Source of the DNA: Terrisporobacter glycolicus ATCC 14880 = DSM 1288
GTDB taxonomy: Bacteria > Bacillota > Clostridia > Peptostreptococcales > Peptostreptococcaceae
Length of the DNA stretch: 64,000 nucleotides
Assembly: GCF_036812735.1 (NCBI RefSeq)
Contig: NZ_CP117523.1
Location: forward strand, 1 to 64,000
Direction: 5' to 3'
Positions 10,767 to 24,729 of this stretch are shown here, piece after piece. The notes beneath the pieces were generated by a model. That model was not told the DNA's origin. It was given only the letters and a program-made list of their open reading frames with translations, and made no database searches. Numbering within the stretch: position 1 is the stretch's first letter; each line of letters starts with the position of its first letter. The position numbers were made by a program, and so were the translations under genes.

Positions 10767-10882
10767 TTTGGTTATTATAGCAAAGAGGATACACCTGTTT
10801 CCATTCCGAACACAGAAGTTAAGCTCTTGAGCGCTGATGGTACTTGGGGGGCAACCTCCTGGGAGAGTAGGACGTAGCCAAA
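10767..10882 (+). rRNA. rrf: 5S ribosomal RNA (divergent copy, first in operon 1)
   Basis: This 5S gene matches the other three copies through the central conserved part (ATTCCGAACACAGAAG). It differs at several positions. Its terminal stem pairs TTTGG with CCAAA, where the other copies pair GTGG with CCAC, so the change is compensatory. It also has GCGCTGATGG and a GTAGGACG tail. It precedes two tRNA genes and the 16S gene instead of following a 23S gene. Confidence 0.9.
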
Positions 10883-10892
10883 TTTGGTGCAT

Positions 10893-10982
10893 GCCGAAGT
10901 GGCGGAACTGGCAGACGCACAGGACTTAAAATCCTGCGAAACTTATACTTTCGTACCGGTTCGATTCCGGTCTTCGGCACCA
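10893..10982 (+). tRNA. tRNA-Leu (anticodon TAA)
   Basis: A 90-nt class II tRNA with acceptor GCCGAAG / CTTCGGC, long variable arm and encoded CCA. Identical copies are at 42959 and 44922. Confidence 0.96.
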
Positions 10983-10989
10983 AAAAAGT

Positions 10990-11066
10990 GGACCATTAGC
11001 TCAGTTGGTTAGAGCGCCCGGCTCATAACCGGTAGGTCTGGGGTTCGAGTCCCTGATGGTCCACCA
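10990..11066 (+). tRNA. tRNA-Ile2 (anticodon CAT, lysidine type)
   Basis: A 77-nt tRNA with acceptor GGACCAT / ATGGTCC and anticodon loop CTCATAA. Overall it resembles the Bacillus tRNA-Ile(CAT) and not the elongator tRNA-Met (44312), so it is probably read as Ile after TilS modification. Confidence 0.85.
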
Positions 11067-11190
11067 GAAAGAACTTTGAAAATTAAACAGTAGGTTAACA
11101 ATAAATTAATTCTTTAAGAATTAAACTGAAACAACAAACAAACCAAGCCAGATATTCAGATAATGATTAGTCTGAGCGATGGACAACTTT

Positions 11191-12697
<1,507 letters not shown>

Positions 12698-12893
12698 GGG
12701 AGAATTAACCTACTGTTTAATTTTGAGGGTTCTTTATGAAAACTCAAAATTAGTGCTTATTAAGTAAGCATTTTAGTACTTTGAAAACTGCATAACATTT
12801 AGTGATATGACATTATATAAAGAAGAAGATAAACTTCTTAAAAAATATATCATATAAAGAAGATAACTTTTAAAAATATCAAATTTAATAACT

Positions 12894-15791
<2,898 letters not shown>

Positions 15792-15941
15792 AAAATAAAC
15801 CTAAAGGTTAATATCGCCAACTAAATCTTTGATTATATAATTATAAGGAAGATTTCAGTTGCTAAAAATAGTTAATGAAAACATTAAATGTTAGCAGTTT
15901 TGAAAGTACTAACAAAAGTTAATACTTTATATAAAGATTAT

Positions 15942-16055
<114 letters not shown>

Positions 16056-16083
16056 GTAATCTTTTATTTAGAAATATATTTAC

Positions 16084-16111
16084 ATGCATACCTATTTGGT
16101 ATGCTTTTTTA
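16084..16111 (+). terminator. Terminator of rRNA operon 1
   Basis: Stem GCATACC / GGTATGC (16086-16092 with 16098-16104) with a 5-base loop and a run of T. Confidence 0.85.
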
Positions 16112-16214
16112 TTATATAAATTTATAAAATAAATATTGTTGTAAAAAAAAAGTTTATAAATTATAATAACCTTAAAACAATGATTCTAAAAAAGCATAAA
16201 CAATATAACTCAAA

Positions 16215-16269
16215 TGATATAGAAAATAGATTTGGGTTTCCTTGGAAACGTTACCGAAAACGTTTCCAA
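16215..16269 (+). promoter_or_regulatory. glgP promoter and LacI-family operator (MalR/CcpA-like)
   Basis: A plausible extended -10 TGATATAGA (TATAGA at 16218-16223) is followed at 16235 by a compound operator. GTTTCC-TT-GGAAAC (16236-16249) overlaps the 11-base inverted repeat TTGGAAACGTT (16242-16252) / AACGTTTCCAA (16259-16269). The central CG flanked by A and T tracts is the LacI-family half-site pattern. An alternative upstream promoter is TTGTAA (16139) with TATAAT (16162), 17 bases apart. The operator lies in the 5' leader, so repression by blocking or roadblock is expected. Confidence 0.7.
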
Positions 16270-16301
16270 CGATAGATGAGAATCAGGAGGGGAGATTATC
16301 T

Positions 16302-18560
16302 TTGAATTTATCAAAAATATTAAAGTCTAAGTGCAATAAGGATATTTCATTTTGTTCAAATGAAGAAATCTACTATGCTATATTAGAAATGGTACAAGAG
16401 TTTGGGGAAAATAAGGTAAATGAAAAGCAAGATAAAAAAAAGCTATATTATATTTCAGCAGAGTTTTTAATTGGAAAGTTATTATCAAATAACTTAATAA
16501 ATTTAGGTATTTATGATGAAATTAAAAAAAAATTAAATGACAATGGAAAAAGTCTATCTGAGATAGAAGAAGTAGAGCCGGAACCATCTTTGGGAAATGG
16601 CGGACTTGGAAGATTAGCTGCATGTTTTTTAGATTCTATAGCTACCTTAGGTCTTCCAGGAGATGGAATAGGATTAAATTATCATTTTGGTTTATTTAAA
16701 CAAATATTTAAAAATAATTTACAAAACGAAGAAATAAATGAATGGATTGAAAAACATAGTTGGTTGAAAAAAACAAATATAACTTATGATATTGATTTTC
16801 ATGGATTTTCATTAAAGTCTAGATTATATGATATAAATATAACCGGATATAATAATACAACGAATAAACTTCATTTATTTGATATTGAAACAGTTGATGA
16901 AAGTATAGTAAAAGACGGAATTAATTTTGACAAAGAAGATATTAAGAAAAATCTTACTTTATTCTTATATCCAGATGATAGTGATGAAAAAGGACAACTT
17001 CTTCGTATTTACCAACAATATTTTATGGTTAGTAATGGAGCTAGGTTCATACTAGATGAATGTATTGCAAAGGGATGTAACCTTCATGATTTATATGATT
17101 ATGCTGTAATACAAATAAATGATACCCATCCAACTATGGTTATTCCTGAACTTATACGTATTTTAGTTGAAAAAGGAATTGAAATGGATGAAGCTATAGA
17201 AATAGTATCTAAAACATGCGCTTATACTAATCATACTATATTAGCAGAAGCATTAGAAAAGTGGCCTATAGCATATTTAGAAAAAGCTGTTCCACAACTT
17301 GTACCAATAATTAAAGAATTAGATAAAAAAATTAGAGGAAAATATGATGAGGAATCATTATATATAATAGATAAAAATAAAAATGTTCATATGGCTCATA
17401 TAGACATACATTATACATTTAGTGTAAATGGAGTTGCATCGCTTCATACTGATATATTAAAAAACAATGAATTAAATAACTTTTATGAAATATATCCCGA
17501 AAAATTTAACAATAAAACAAATGGAATAACATTTAGAAGATGGCTAGTGCATTGTAATCCTAAATTAACTAAGATGATAGAAGAGCTAATAGGAAATGAA
17601 TTTAAAGCGGATGGAGAAAAATTACAAGACTTAATTAAACATATTGATAACAAAGAAGTTCTTCAACAGTTATTAGATATTAAACAGGAGAATAAGAGAA
17701 GGCTTAAAAATTATCTTAAGAAAGTTCAAAATATAGAAATTGATGAAAACTCTATATTTGATATTCAAATAAAAAGGCTACATGAGTATAAGAGACAGCA
17801 GATGAATACTTTATATGTAATTTATAAATATTTACAAATCAAAAAAGGAAATATACCAACAACACCTATAACTGTTATATTTGGTGCAAAAGCAGCCCCG
17901 GCTTATACAATAGCAAAAGACATAATACATTTAATTTTGTGTTTACAAGAACTTATAGATAATGATAAAGAAGTGAGTAAATATTTAAAAGTTGTAATGG
18001 TAGAAAATTATAATGTAACTGCAGCTGAAAAACTAATACCTGCATGTGATATATCAGAGCAAATATCATTAGCATCAAAAGAGGCAAGTGGAACAGGGAA
18101 TATGAAGTTTATGTTAAATGGTGCATTAACTCTTGGAACAGAAGACGGTGCTAATGTAGAAATACATGAACTTGTTGGAGATGAAAATATATTCATATTT
18201 GGAGAAAGCAGTGATAATGTAATAAAACATTATGTAGATGGAGACTATGATCCTCTTGATTTCTATATAAAAAATAAAAATATAAAAGAAGTGGTAGATT
18301 TTATTGTTAGTGATAACCTTATGAACATTGGCTGTGAAGAAAATCTTATAAGACTATATAAGGAAATAATGAGAAAAGACTGGTTTATGGCCCTATTAGA
18401 TTTCCAATCATATTGTGAGAAAAAAGAGGAGGTATTTAGAGAATATGAAAATAGGGAAAAATGGTCAAAGAAAATGTTAGTCAATATTAGTAAAGCTGGG
18501 TATTTTTCTTCAGATAGAACTATTGCAGAATATAATAATGATATTTGGAAATTAAAATAG
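16302..18560 (+). CDS. glgP: Glycogen/maltodextrin phosphorylase
   Basis: This enzyme cleaves alpha-1,4-glucans with phosphate to give glucose-1-phosphate, using pyridoxal phosphate. The 752-residue GT35 protein carries [18 protein letters not shown] near the N-terminus and the cofactor-lysine motif [17 protein letters not shown] near the C-terminus. I start it at TTG 16302, eight bases after AGGAGGGGA (16285-16293). The open frame can be extended to a TTG at 16242, but that codon lies inside the operator and has no ribosome binding site. Proximity to malQ and the transporter suggests maltodextrin as substrate as much as stored glycogen. Confidence 0.93.
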   Translation: MNLSKILKSKCNKDISFCSNEEIYYAILEMVQEFGENKVNEKQDKKKLYYISAEFLIGKLLSNNLINLGIYDEIKKKLNDNGKSLSEIEEVEPEPSLGNGGLGRLAACFLDSIATLGLPGDGIGLNYHFGLFKQIFKNNLQNEEINEWIEKHSWLKKTNITYDIDFHGFSLKSRLYDINITGYNNTTNKLHLFDIETVDESIVKDGINFDKEDIKKNLTLFLYPDDSDEKGQLLRIYQQYFMVSNGARFILDECIAKGCNLHDLYDYAVIQINDTHPTMVIPELIRILVEKGIEMDEAIEIVSKTCAYTNHTILAEALEKWPIAYLEKAVPQLVPIIKELDKKIRGKYDEESLYIIDKNKNVHMAHIDIHYTFSVNGVASLHTDILKNNELNNFYEIYPEKFNNKTNGITFRRWLVHCNPKLTKMIEELIGNEFKADGEKLQDLIKHIDNKEVLQQLLDIKQENKRRLKNYLKKVQNIEIDENSIFDIQIKRLHEYKRQQMNTLYVIYKYLQIKKGNIPTTPITVIFGAKAAPAYTIAKDIIHLILCLQELIDNDKEVSKYLKVVMVENYNVTAAEKLIPACDISEQISLASKEASGTGNMKFMLNGALTLGTEDGANVEIHELVGDENIFIFGESSDNVIKHYVDGDYDPLDFYIKNKNIKEVVDFIVSDNLMNIGCEENLIRLYKEIMRKDWFMALLDFQSYCEKKEEVFREYENREKWSKKMLVNISKAGYFSSDRTIAEYNNDIWKLK

Positions 18561-18648
18561 AAGATAAGTGGCTATGTCCACTATAAAAGATAAATTTATA
18601 TGTGTACATAGCTGATTTCATATAATTAAAAATATATTGTGAAAATTA

Positions 18649-18733
18649 TTGATTTTTAGAAAAATGGGTGTTACTATTTTATTACCTGGAAGGGAAAACG
18701 TTATTTTGGAAACGTTATCGGAAACCTTTCCGG
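18649..18733 (+). promoter_or_regulatory. malE promoter with tandem LacI-type operators
   Basis: TTGATT (18649-18654) and the extended -10 TGTTACTAT (TACTAT at 18672-18677) have a 17-base spacer. Downstream are GGAAAACGTT (18693-18702), then GGAAACGTT (18708-18716) and GGAAACCTTTCC (18721-18732). The half-sites match those before glgP, so both promoters probably answer to the same regulator, most simply MalR encoded at 23657. TGGAAACGTTATCG also resembles a CcpA cre site, so both proteins are possible. Confidence 0.72.
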
Positions 18734-18766
18734 AGATAGAATAAAAATATATGAGGGGGAAATATC

Positions 18767-20107
18767 ATGATAAAACTTAAAAAGTATTTAACGATTGCTT
18801 TATCTGCAGTTATGGCAACTGTAGCATTAACGGGTTGTTCGTCTTCTGGTGATGGCTCCAAAGACGATGAAAAAGGTTCAGTATACTACTTAAGCTTCAA
18901 ACCAGAACAGGAAGAACAATGGAAAAAAATAGCTGAAGATTATGAAAAAGAAACAGGCGTAAAAGTAAAAGTAGTTACAGCTGCGAGTGGGACTTATGAA
19001 CAAACTTTAAAATCAGAAATAGCTAAAGAAGATGCTCCAACACTATTCCAAATAAATGGTCCAGTAGGATATCAATCATGGAAAGATTATTGCCTTGATT
19101 TAAAAGATACAGAATTATATAAGCACTTATTAAACGAAGATATGGCTGTTAAAGATGGAGATGGAGTGTATGGTATACCTTATGTTGAAGAGGGATATGG
19201 GATTATATATAATAATGCAATAATGGAAAAATATTTTAAATTAGATGGTGCAAAAGCTAAATCTATGGATGAGATAAATAACTATGATAAATTAAAAGAA
19301 GTAGCAGAAGATATGCAAACTAAAAAAGATAAGTTAGGAATAGATGGTGTATTTGCTTCTACATCATTAACTCCTGGGGAAGACTGGAGATGGCAAACTC
19401 ACTTAGCTAACTTACCTATATATTATGAATATAAAGATAAAGATGTAACTGATCTAGATAAGATAGATTTTACTTATGCTGATCAATACAAAAATATATT
19501 TGATTTATACATAAACAATTCTACTTGTGCTCCTACTTTATTAGGAAGTAAAACAGTATCTGATTCAATGGCTGAATTTGCACTAGGCAAAGCAGCTATG
19601 GTTCAAAATGGTAACTGGGCATGGAGTCAAATAGCAGAAGTTGAAGGAAATACTGTTAAAGAAGACGATGTTAAATTCATGCCTATATATACAGGTGTTA
19701 AAGGTGAAGAAAAACAAGGTATTTCTATAGGAACTGAAAACTTCTTCTCTATAAACAACAAAGCTTCAGAAGCTGACCAAAAAGCATCTATAGCTTTCGT
19801 TGAGTGGTTATTTACTTCTGAAACTGGTAAAAAACATGTAACAGAAGAATTAGGATTTATAGCTCCATTTGATACATTTAAGGATGCTGAAACACCACAA
19901 GATCCTTTAGCTAAAGAAGTTTTAAGATACTTAGGAAATAAAGATTTATACAATGTAGACTGGAACTTTGTTTCTTTCCCAAGTCAAACATTTAAAGATG
20001 ATTTTGGATCAGCTTTACTTGAGTATGCTAATGGAAATCTGAAATGGGAAGATGTTAAATCAAAAGTAGTTGATGAGTGGGCTAATGAAAAAGAAGCAGC
20101 TAAATAA
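18767..20107 (+). CDS. malE: Maltose/maltodextrin ABC transporter substrate-binding lipoprotein
   Basis: This 446-residue extracellular solute-binding protein (family 1) has a lipoprotein signal peptide. The basic start MIKLKKYL leads into a hydrophobic core and the lipobox LTGC (Cys near residue 24), then a Ser/Gly/Asp linker. The mature part has the usual periplasmic-binding two-lobe length. It should capture maltodextrins at the membrane surface and hand them to MalF-MalG. It starts the transport part of the locus and has its own promoter with operators. A hairpin separates it from malF, which may allow more MalE than permease. Confidence 0.92.
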   Translation: MIKLKKYLTIALSAVMATVALTGCSSSGDGSKDDEKGSVYYLSFKPEQEEQWKKIAEDYEKETGVKVKVVTAASGTYEQTLKSEIAKEDAPTLFQINGPVGYQSWKDYCLDLKDTELYKHLLNEDMAVKDGDGVYGIPYVEEGYGIIYNNAIMEKYFKLDGAKAKSMDEINNYDKLKEVAEDMQTKKDKLGIDGVFASTSLTPGEDWRWQTHLANLPIYYEYKDKDVTDLDKIDFTYADQYKNIFDLYINNSTCAPTLLGSKTVSDSMAEFALGKAAMVQNGNWAWSQIAEVEGNTVKEDDVKFMPIYTGVKGEEKQGISIGTENFFSINNKASEADQKASIAFVEWLFTSETGKKHVTEELGFIAPFDTFKDAETPQDPLAKEVLRYLGNKDLYNVDWNFVSFPSQTFKDDFGSALLEYANGNLKWEDVKSKVVDEWANEKEAAK

Positions 20108-20155
20108 AAATAATTAATAGGCCGATAAATACTTGTAAGTGTATTTTTAAGAATT

Positions 20156-20190
20156 GTTAGATTATTATTTTTTATAATAATCTAACCCTA
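20156..20190 (+). terminator. Intercistronic hairpin between malE and malF
   Basis: An AT-rich stem GTTAGATTATTA / TAATAATCTAAC (within 20156-20185) is followed by CCCTATTTT instead of a clean T run. It may be a weak terminator or an mRNA-stabilising element that raises malE over malFG. The remaining spacer up to 20385 shows no other signal that I recognise. Confidence 0.5.
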
Positions 20191-20385
20191 TTTTAAAGAT
20201 AGTGAAATTAAATTAATTTAAGAGATAAAAGGCTTAGCCATAAATAACAGTATATTACCGTTAAACAAAATAAAGGATTAAGTCCTAGTTAATTAAAGAA
20301 GGTGATACTATTTATGAACTAAGTCTTTTATTTAACTAAGAAGATTTTATAGCACTTACTTTTTATTAATAATAGGAGGTATAGT

Positions 20386-21231
20386 ATGCAAAAAACATTG
20401 AAAAGATATTTTGCTGTATTTTTATTACCAACACTAATTGCATTTGCTATTGCATTTATAATCCCATTCATAACAGGATTGTATTTATCATTTTGTGATT
20501 TTACTACAGTAAGTAATGCAAAGTTTGTAGGTATACAAAACTATATAACTGCATTTGATCCAAGTCAAAGATTTATAGAATCCTTTGGTTTCACAACTTT
20601 CTTTACTATTATATCTATAGTAACAGTTAATATAATTGCATTTACACTTGCTTACTTATTAACAAAGAAGATAAAAGGAACAAACTTTTTCCGTACAGTA
20701 TTTTTCATGCCTAACTTAATAGGTGGTATAGTATTAGGTTATACTTGGCAATCCATGATAAATGCTGTTTTAGCAAACTATGGAACAACTTTAGTTGCTA
20801 ACGGAAAGTATGGGCTTATTGGATTAATACTATTGATGAACTGGCAAATGATAGGATATATGATGATTATATATATTGCAGGTCTTCAAAATGTACCAAC
20901 AGAGTTAATAGAAGTATCAAAAATTGATGGAGCAACAAAGTGGCAAACATTGAGATATGTAACAATACCAATGGTAATGCCATCAATAACAATTTGTCTT
21001 TTCTTAACATTATCAAACAGCTTCAAGCTATATGATCAAAACTTAGCATTAACTAATGGCGCACCGATGCATAAAACGGAAATGTTAGCATTAAATATAG
21101 TTAATTCATTCTATGGAAGAAGTAACTTTGAAGGCGTAGGACAGGCTAAGGCAGTTATGTTTTTTGTGATAGTAGCTCTTATTGCTCTTATACAACTATA
21201 TTATACGAGAAAGAAGGAGGTAGAACATTAA
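20386..21231 (+). CDS. malF: Maltodextrin ABC transporter permease MalF-type
   Basis: This 281-residue inner-membrane permease has about six transmembrane segments. The first is at residues 9-32, with a typical IIPFITGLYLSFCDFT start. The ATPase-contact EAA loop reads VPTELIEVSKIDGATKWQTL. It is shorter than E. coli MalF and lacks the large periplasmic loop, which is normal in Gram-positives. AGGAGG precedes the start, and the stop overlaps the malG start by one base. Confidence 0.92.
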   Translation: MQKTLKRYFAVFLLPTLIAFAIAFIIPFITGLYLSFCDFTTVSNAKFVGIQNYITAFDPSQRFIESFGFTTFFTIISIVTVNIIAFTLAYLLTKKIKGTNFFRTVFFMPNLIGGIVLGYTWQSMINAVLANYGTTLVANGKYGLIGLILLMNWQMIGYMMIIYIAGLQNVPTELIEVSKIDGATKWQTLRYVTIPMVMPSITICLFLTLSNSFKLYDQNLALTNGAPMHKTEMLALNIVNSFYGRSNFEGVGQAKAVMFFVIVALIALIQLYYTRKKEVEH

Positions 21232-22085
21232 TGCAAAACCTAGTTCCAAGAAAGAAAAGCAGGGGAAATAGCATTACATTTTTAATACTTTGTGCATTAG
21301 TAGTGGTTTTTTTAGCTCCTATTTTATTTATAGTTATAAATTCATTTAAGGGTAAATTTTTTATAAGTGATAATCCATTTTCATTTCCTACACCAGAAAC
21401 ATTTGTGGGAATTACAAACTATATTAATGGGCTAGAAAGAACAGGATTTTTAAGTGCCATTGGATGGTCATTCTTTATAACAATAGGATCTGTTGTAGTA
21501 ATAATATTTTTCACATCTATGACGGCTTATTATATAACGAGAGTAAAAAGTAAATTAACCAGTGCTATTTATTATTTATTTGTATTTTCAATGATAGTAC
21601 CGTTTCAAATGGTAATGTTCCCAATGGTAAAATTGGCAGATGGACTAAATTTGTCAAATCCAATAGGTATGATTGCATTATATCTTGGTTTTGGGGCAGG
21701 ATTATCAGTATTTATGTTTAGTGGGTTTATAAAATCAATACCGTTAGAAATAGAAGAAGCCGCTATGATAGATGGTTGTAATCCGTTACAAACCTATTTC
21801 TATATAGTATTACCAATATTAAAACCAACATCTATAACAGTTGCTATACTAAACGCAATGTGGATATGGAATGATTACTTATTACCATATTTAGTAATAG
21901 GTTTATCGACAAAATATAAAACAATTCCAGTAGTAATACAAATGCTTGTAGGATCAAATGGAAATAGAGATATGGGAGCTATGATGGCAATGCTTGTATT
22001 AGCAATTATACCAATAATAGTTTTCTACCTAGTTTGCCAAAAACATATTATAGAAGGTGTTGTTGCTGGAGCTGTGAAAGGATAA
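21231..22085 (+). CDS. malG: Maltodextrin ABC transporter permease MalG-type
   Basis: This 284-residue second permease has an N-terminal basic stretch, six predicted membrane segments and the EAA loop IPLEIEEAAMIDGCNPLQTY. The ending GVVAGAVKG is characteristic of MalG-family C-termini. It overlaps malF by one base and precedes malQ by 25 bases. It should form the MalFG heterodimer in the membrane. Confidence 0.93.
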   Translation: MQNLVPRKKSRGNSITFLILCALVVVFLAPILFIVINSFKGKFFISDNPFSFPTPETFVGITNYINGLERTGFLSAIGWSFFITIGSVVVIIFFTSMTAYYITRVKSKLTSAIYYLFVFSMIVPFQMVMFPMVKLADGLNLSNPIGMIALYLGFGAGLSVFMFSGFIKSIPLEIEEAAMIDGCNPLQTYFYIVLPILKPTSITVAILNAMWIWNDYLLPYLVIGLSTKYKTIPVVIQMLVGSNGNRDMGAMMAMLVLAIIPIIVFYLVCQKHIIEGVVAGAVKG

Positions 22086-22110
22086 TAAAAAGTATTATAG
22101 GAGGGACATC

Positions 22111-23592
22111 ATGAGAAGAAGTGGGATGTTATTACCTGTTGCAAGTTTACCATCAAAATATGGTATAGGAGCTTTCTCAAAGGAAGCTTATGATTTTATA
22201 GATATATTACACGATGCAGGTCAAAGTTTATGGCAGATTCTGCCTCTTGGACCTACTGGATATGGTGACTCTCCATATCAATCATTTTCTACTTTTGCAG
22301 GTAATCCATATTTTATAGACTTAGATGAATTAGTTAAAGAAAATTTATTGTCTAGTGAGGAATGTAACAGCTATGATTGGGGAGACAATGAAGAATATAT
22401 TGACTATGAAAAAATTTATTTATCAAGATTTAAAATATTAAAAGTAGCGTATAAAAGAAGTAATATAGGATCAAATAAAAAGTTTAATGCATATTGTGAG
22501 AAAAATAAATGGTGGTTACATGACTATGCGCTGTATATGGCTATAAAAGATTCTTATGGTGGAAAGTCATGGATAGAATGGAACGAAGATATAAGAGAAA
22601 GAAGAGAAGGATCCATATTAGCATATGAAAAAGACTTGCAGGAAGAAATTGAATTTTATAAGTATTTACAATACTTATTCTTTGAGCAATGGAATAAATT
22701 AAAAGCTTATGCAAATAAAAAAGGAATTTCTATTATAGGAGATATTCCAATATATGTATCATTAGATAGCTCAGATACATGGGCAAGCCCTGAACTATTT
22801 CAATTAGATAAAGATTGTATGCCAATAGCTGTTGCAGGTTGTCCGCCAGATAGTTTCTGTGAAACAGGTCAGTTATGGGGCAATCCTTTATATGATTGGG
22901 AATATCATAAATTTACAGATTATGAGTGGTGGATAAAAAGAATAAAACAGTCATTTGAATTATATGACACTGTAAGAATAGACCACTTTAGAGGTTTTGA
23001 CGAATACTATTCTATACCATATGGCGATTTAACGGCAGTAAACGGAATATGGAAAAAGGGACCTGGTATAGAGTTATTTAAATATTTAAAAAAAGAACTA
23101 GGAAATGTAGACATAATAGCAGAGGATTTAGGTTTTTTAACAGAAAGTGTGCAACAACTTCTTAAAGATACAGGCTATCCTGGTATGAAAATATTACAGT
23201 TTGCCTTTGATTCAAGAGAGGATAGTGATTACCTACCTCATAATTATAATAGAAATTGTATAGTTTATACTGGAACACATGACAACAATACTATTTGTGG
23301 ATGGTATAAAGAAATCAGTAAAGAAGATAAAAGAATGTCTATTAATTATATGAATAATAAATATACTCGTGATAATGCGATACATTGGGATTTTATATGT
23401 TTAGCTATGAGAAGCATAGCAGATACTTGTATAATACCAGCTCAAGATTACCTAGGATTAGGTTCAGAAGCTAGAATAAATACACCTTCTACTCTAGGTG
23501 AGAACTGGAAATGGAGAATGAAGAAAGATTGTTTATCTAAGAAAATGATAAAGAAAATAAAGATGTTAACTAAATTATATGCAAGAATATAA
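22111..23592 (+). CDS. malQ: 4-alpha-glucanotransferase (amylomaltase)
   Basis: MalQ transfers glucan segments between maltodextrins and releases glucose. The 493-residue GH77 enzyme shows the nucleophile motif VRIDHFRGF, the acid/base motif IAEDLGFLT and the transition-state motif GTHDNNTICGWY. The start follows AGGAGGG. With the phosphorylase (16302) it completes a cytoplasmic maltodextrin breakdown route. The length is typical for the short MalQ type. Confidence 0.96.
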   Translation: MRRSGMLLPVASLPSKYGIGAFSKEAYDFIDILHDAGQSLWQILPLGPTGYGDSPYQSFSTFAGNPYFIDLDELVKENLLSSEECNSYDWGDNEEYIDYEKIYLSRFKILKVAYKRSNIGSNKKFNAYCEKNKWWLHDYALYMAIKDSYGGKSWIEWNEDIRERREGSILAYEKDLQEEIEFYKYLQYLFFEQWNKLKAYANKKGISIIGDIPIYVSLDSSDTWASPELFQLDKDCMPIAVAGCPPDSFCETGQLWGNPLYDWEYHKFTDYEWWIKRIKQSFELYDTVRIDHFRGFDEYYSIPYGDLTAVNGIWKKGPGIELFKYLKKELGNVDIIAEDLGFLTESVQQLLKDTGYPGMKILQFAFDSREDSDYLPHNYNRNCIVYTGTHDNNTICGWYKEISKEDKRMSINYMNNKYTRDNAIHWDFICLAMRSIADTCIIPAQDYLGLGSEARINTPSTLGENWKWRMKKDCLSKKMIKKIKMLTKLYARI

Positions 23593-23656
23593 CTTTAGTC
23601 TCTATTATGTGATAAACTGATATAGCAAAATACAATAATGAAAGGATAGTGTTAAT

Positions 23657-24691
23657 ATGAAGGCAATCACAATTAAAGATATAGCTAAGAAATGTGGTGT
23701 CGGAGTAAGCACAGTTTCAAGAGCCATTAACAATCATCCTGACATAAGTGAAGAAACCAGAACTATGATAATGGAAGTTATAAAAGAAAGTAATTTTGTT
23801 CCAAACAAAAGTGCTAGAAATTTAAAACTTTTAGATACTAAAACCATAGCTGTATTAATAAAGGGTATAGACAACCCGTTTTTTCAAAATATGATAAAAG
23901 TATTTGAAGAAGAGATACAAGACAGAAGATATTCCTTTATATTACATAGAGTTGATTCAAATCAAGATGAGGTTGAAGTAGCTTTAGAACTAATAAAAGA
24001 AAAAAGGTTAAAGGGAATTGTATTTTTAGGAGGGAATTTTTCTCATCAAGAAGAGAAGCTAAAAGAAATCAATATACCTTTTGTTTTAAGTACTATAGCT
24101 ATAGCAGGCAATGTAAATAAAAATTTATATTCCTCAGTATGTGTAGATGATGAAAATGAAAGTGAAAAAGTAGTTAATTTCCTATGTGATAAAGGTCATA
24201 CAAAAATTGCAATTTTAGCTGCAGGCAGAAGTGACCAGAGTATTAGTAAATTACGTATACAGGGCTATCGCAGTGCCTTAATTAAAAGAAATATACCTAT
24301 AAATGAAAATTTAATTAGACATATTAATGATAATGAAAATATTCAAATTATGGAAAACGGATATAAACTTATGAAAGAGCTCTTAGCATCAGGAGAAGAG
24401 TTTACAGCAGTTTATTCTATTTCTGATAGTATGGCAATTGGAGCAAGTAAAGCTATATTAGAAGATGGAAAAAGGATTCCTCAGGATTATTCTATTGTAG
24501 GATTTGATGGATTAGATATTACATATTATTATAATCCTTCTATTAGTACTATACGTCAGCCTGTGGAAGAGATGGCAAGAGAAACTACTAAAATCTTATT
24601 TGATTTAATTAATAAGAAGACAAAAAATCAGCATCGAGTTTTTCAAGGGGAATTAATAGAGAGAGAGTCAACTTCAGAATTAAATAGATAA
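23657..24691 (+). CDS. malR: LacI-family transcriptional regulator (MalR-like)
   Basis: This 344-residue repressor has an N-terminal helix-turn-helix (IKDIAKKCGVGVSTVSRAIN, residues 5-24) and the hinge helix NKSARNLK. A periplasmic-binding-like sensor domain follows, ending in the STIRQPVEEMA motif. It lies between malQ and the transporter ATPase. The AACGTT-centred operators at 16235 and 18693 are the expected type for this family, so local repression relieved by maltodextrin is the simplest model. The effector cannot be read from the sequence. Confidence 0.88.
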   Translation: MKAITIKDIAKKCGVGVSTVSRAINNHPDISEETRTMIMEVIKESNFVPNKSARNLKLLDTKTIAVLIKGIDNPFFQNMIKVFEEEIQDRRYSFILHRVDSNQDEVEVALELIKEKRLKGIVFLGGNFSHQEEKLKEINIPFVLSTIAIAGNVNKNLYSSVCVDDENESEKVVNFLCDKGHTKIAILAAGRSDQSISKLRIQGYRSALIKRNIPINENLIRHINDNENIQIMENGYKLMKELLASGEEFTAVYSISDSMAIGASKAILEDGKRIPQDYSIVGFDGLDITYYYNPSISTIRQPVEEMARETTKILFDLINKKTKNQHRVFQGELIERESTSELNR

Positions 24692-24729
24692 TTTTAGTAC
24701 CATTAAGTATATATGAGGGGGATTAAAAG

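Noticed and set aside
18565-18612. Hairpins after glgP (GTGG / CCAC and GCTATGT / ACATAGC) as a terminator
   Set aside because: Stems are short or far apart and no T run follows, so I do not call a terminator. glgP may read through to malE.
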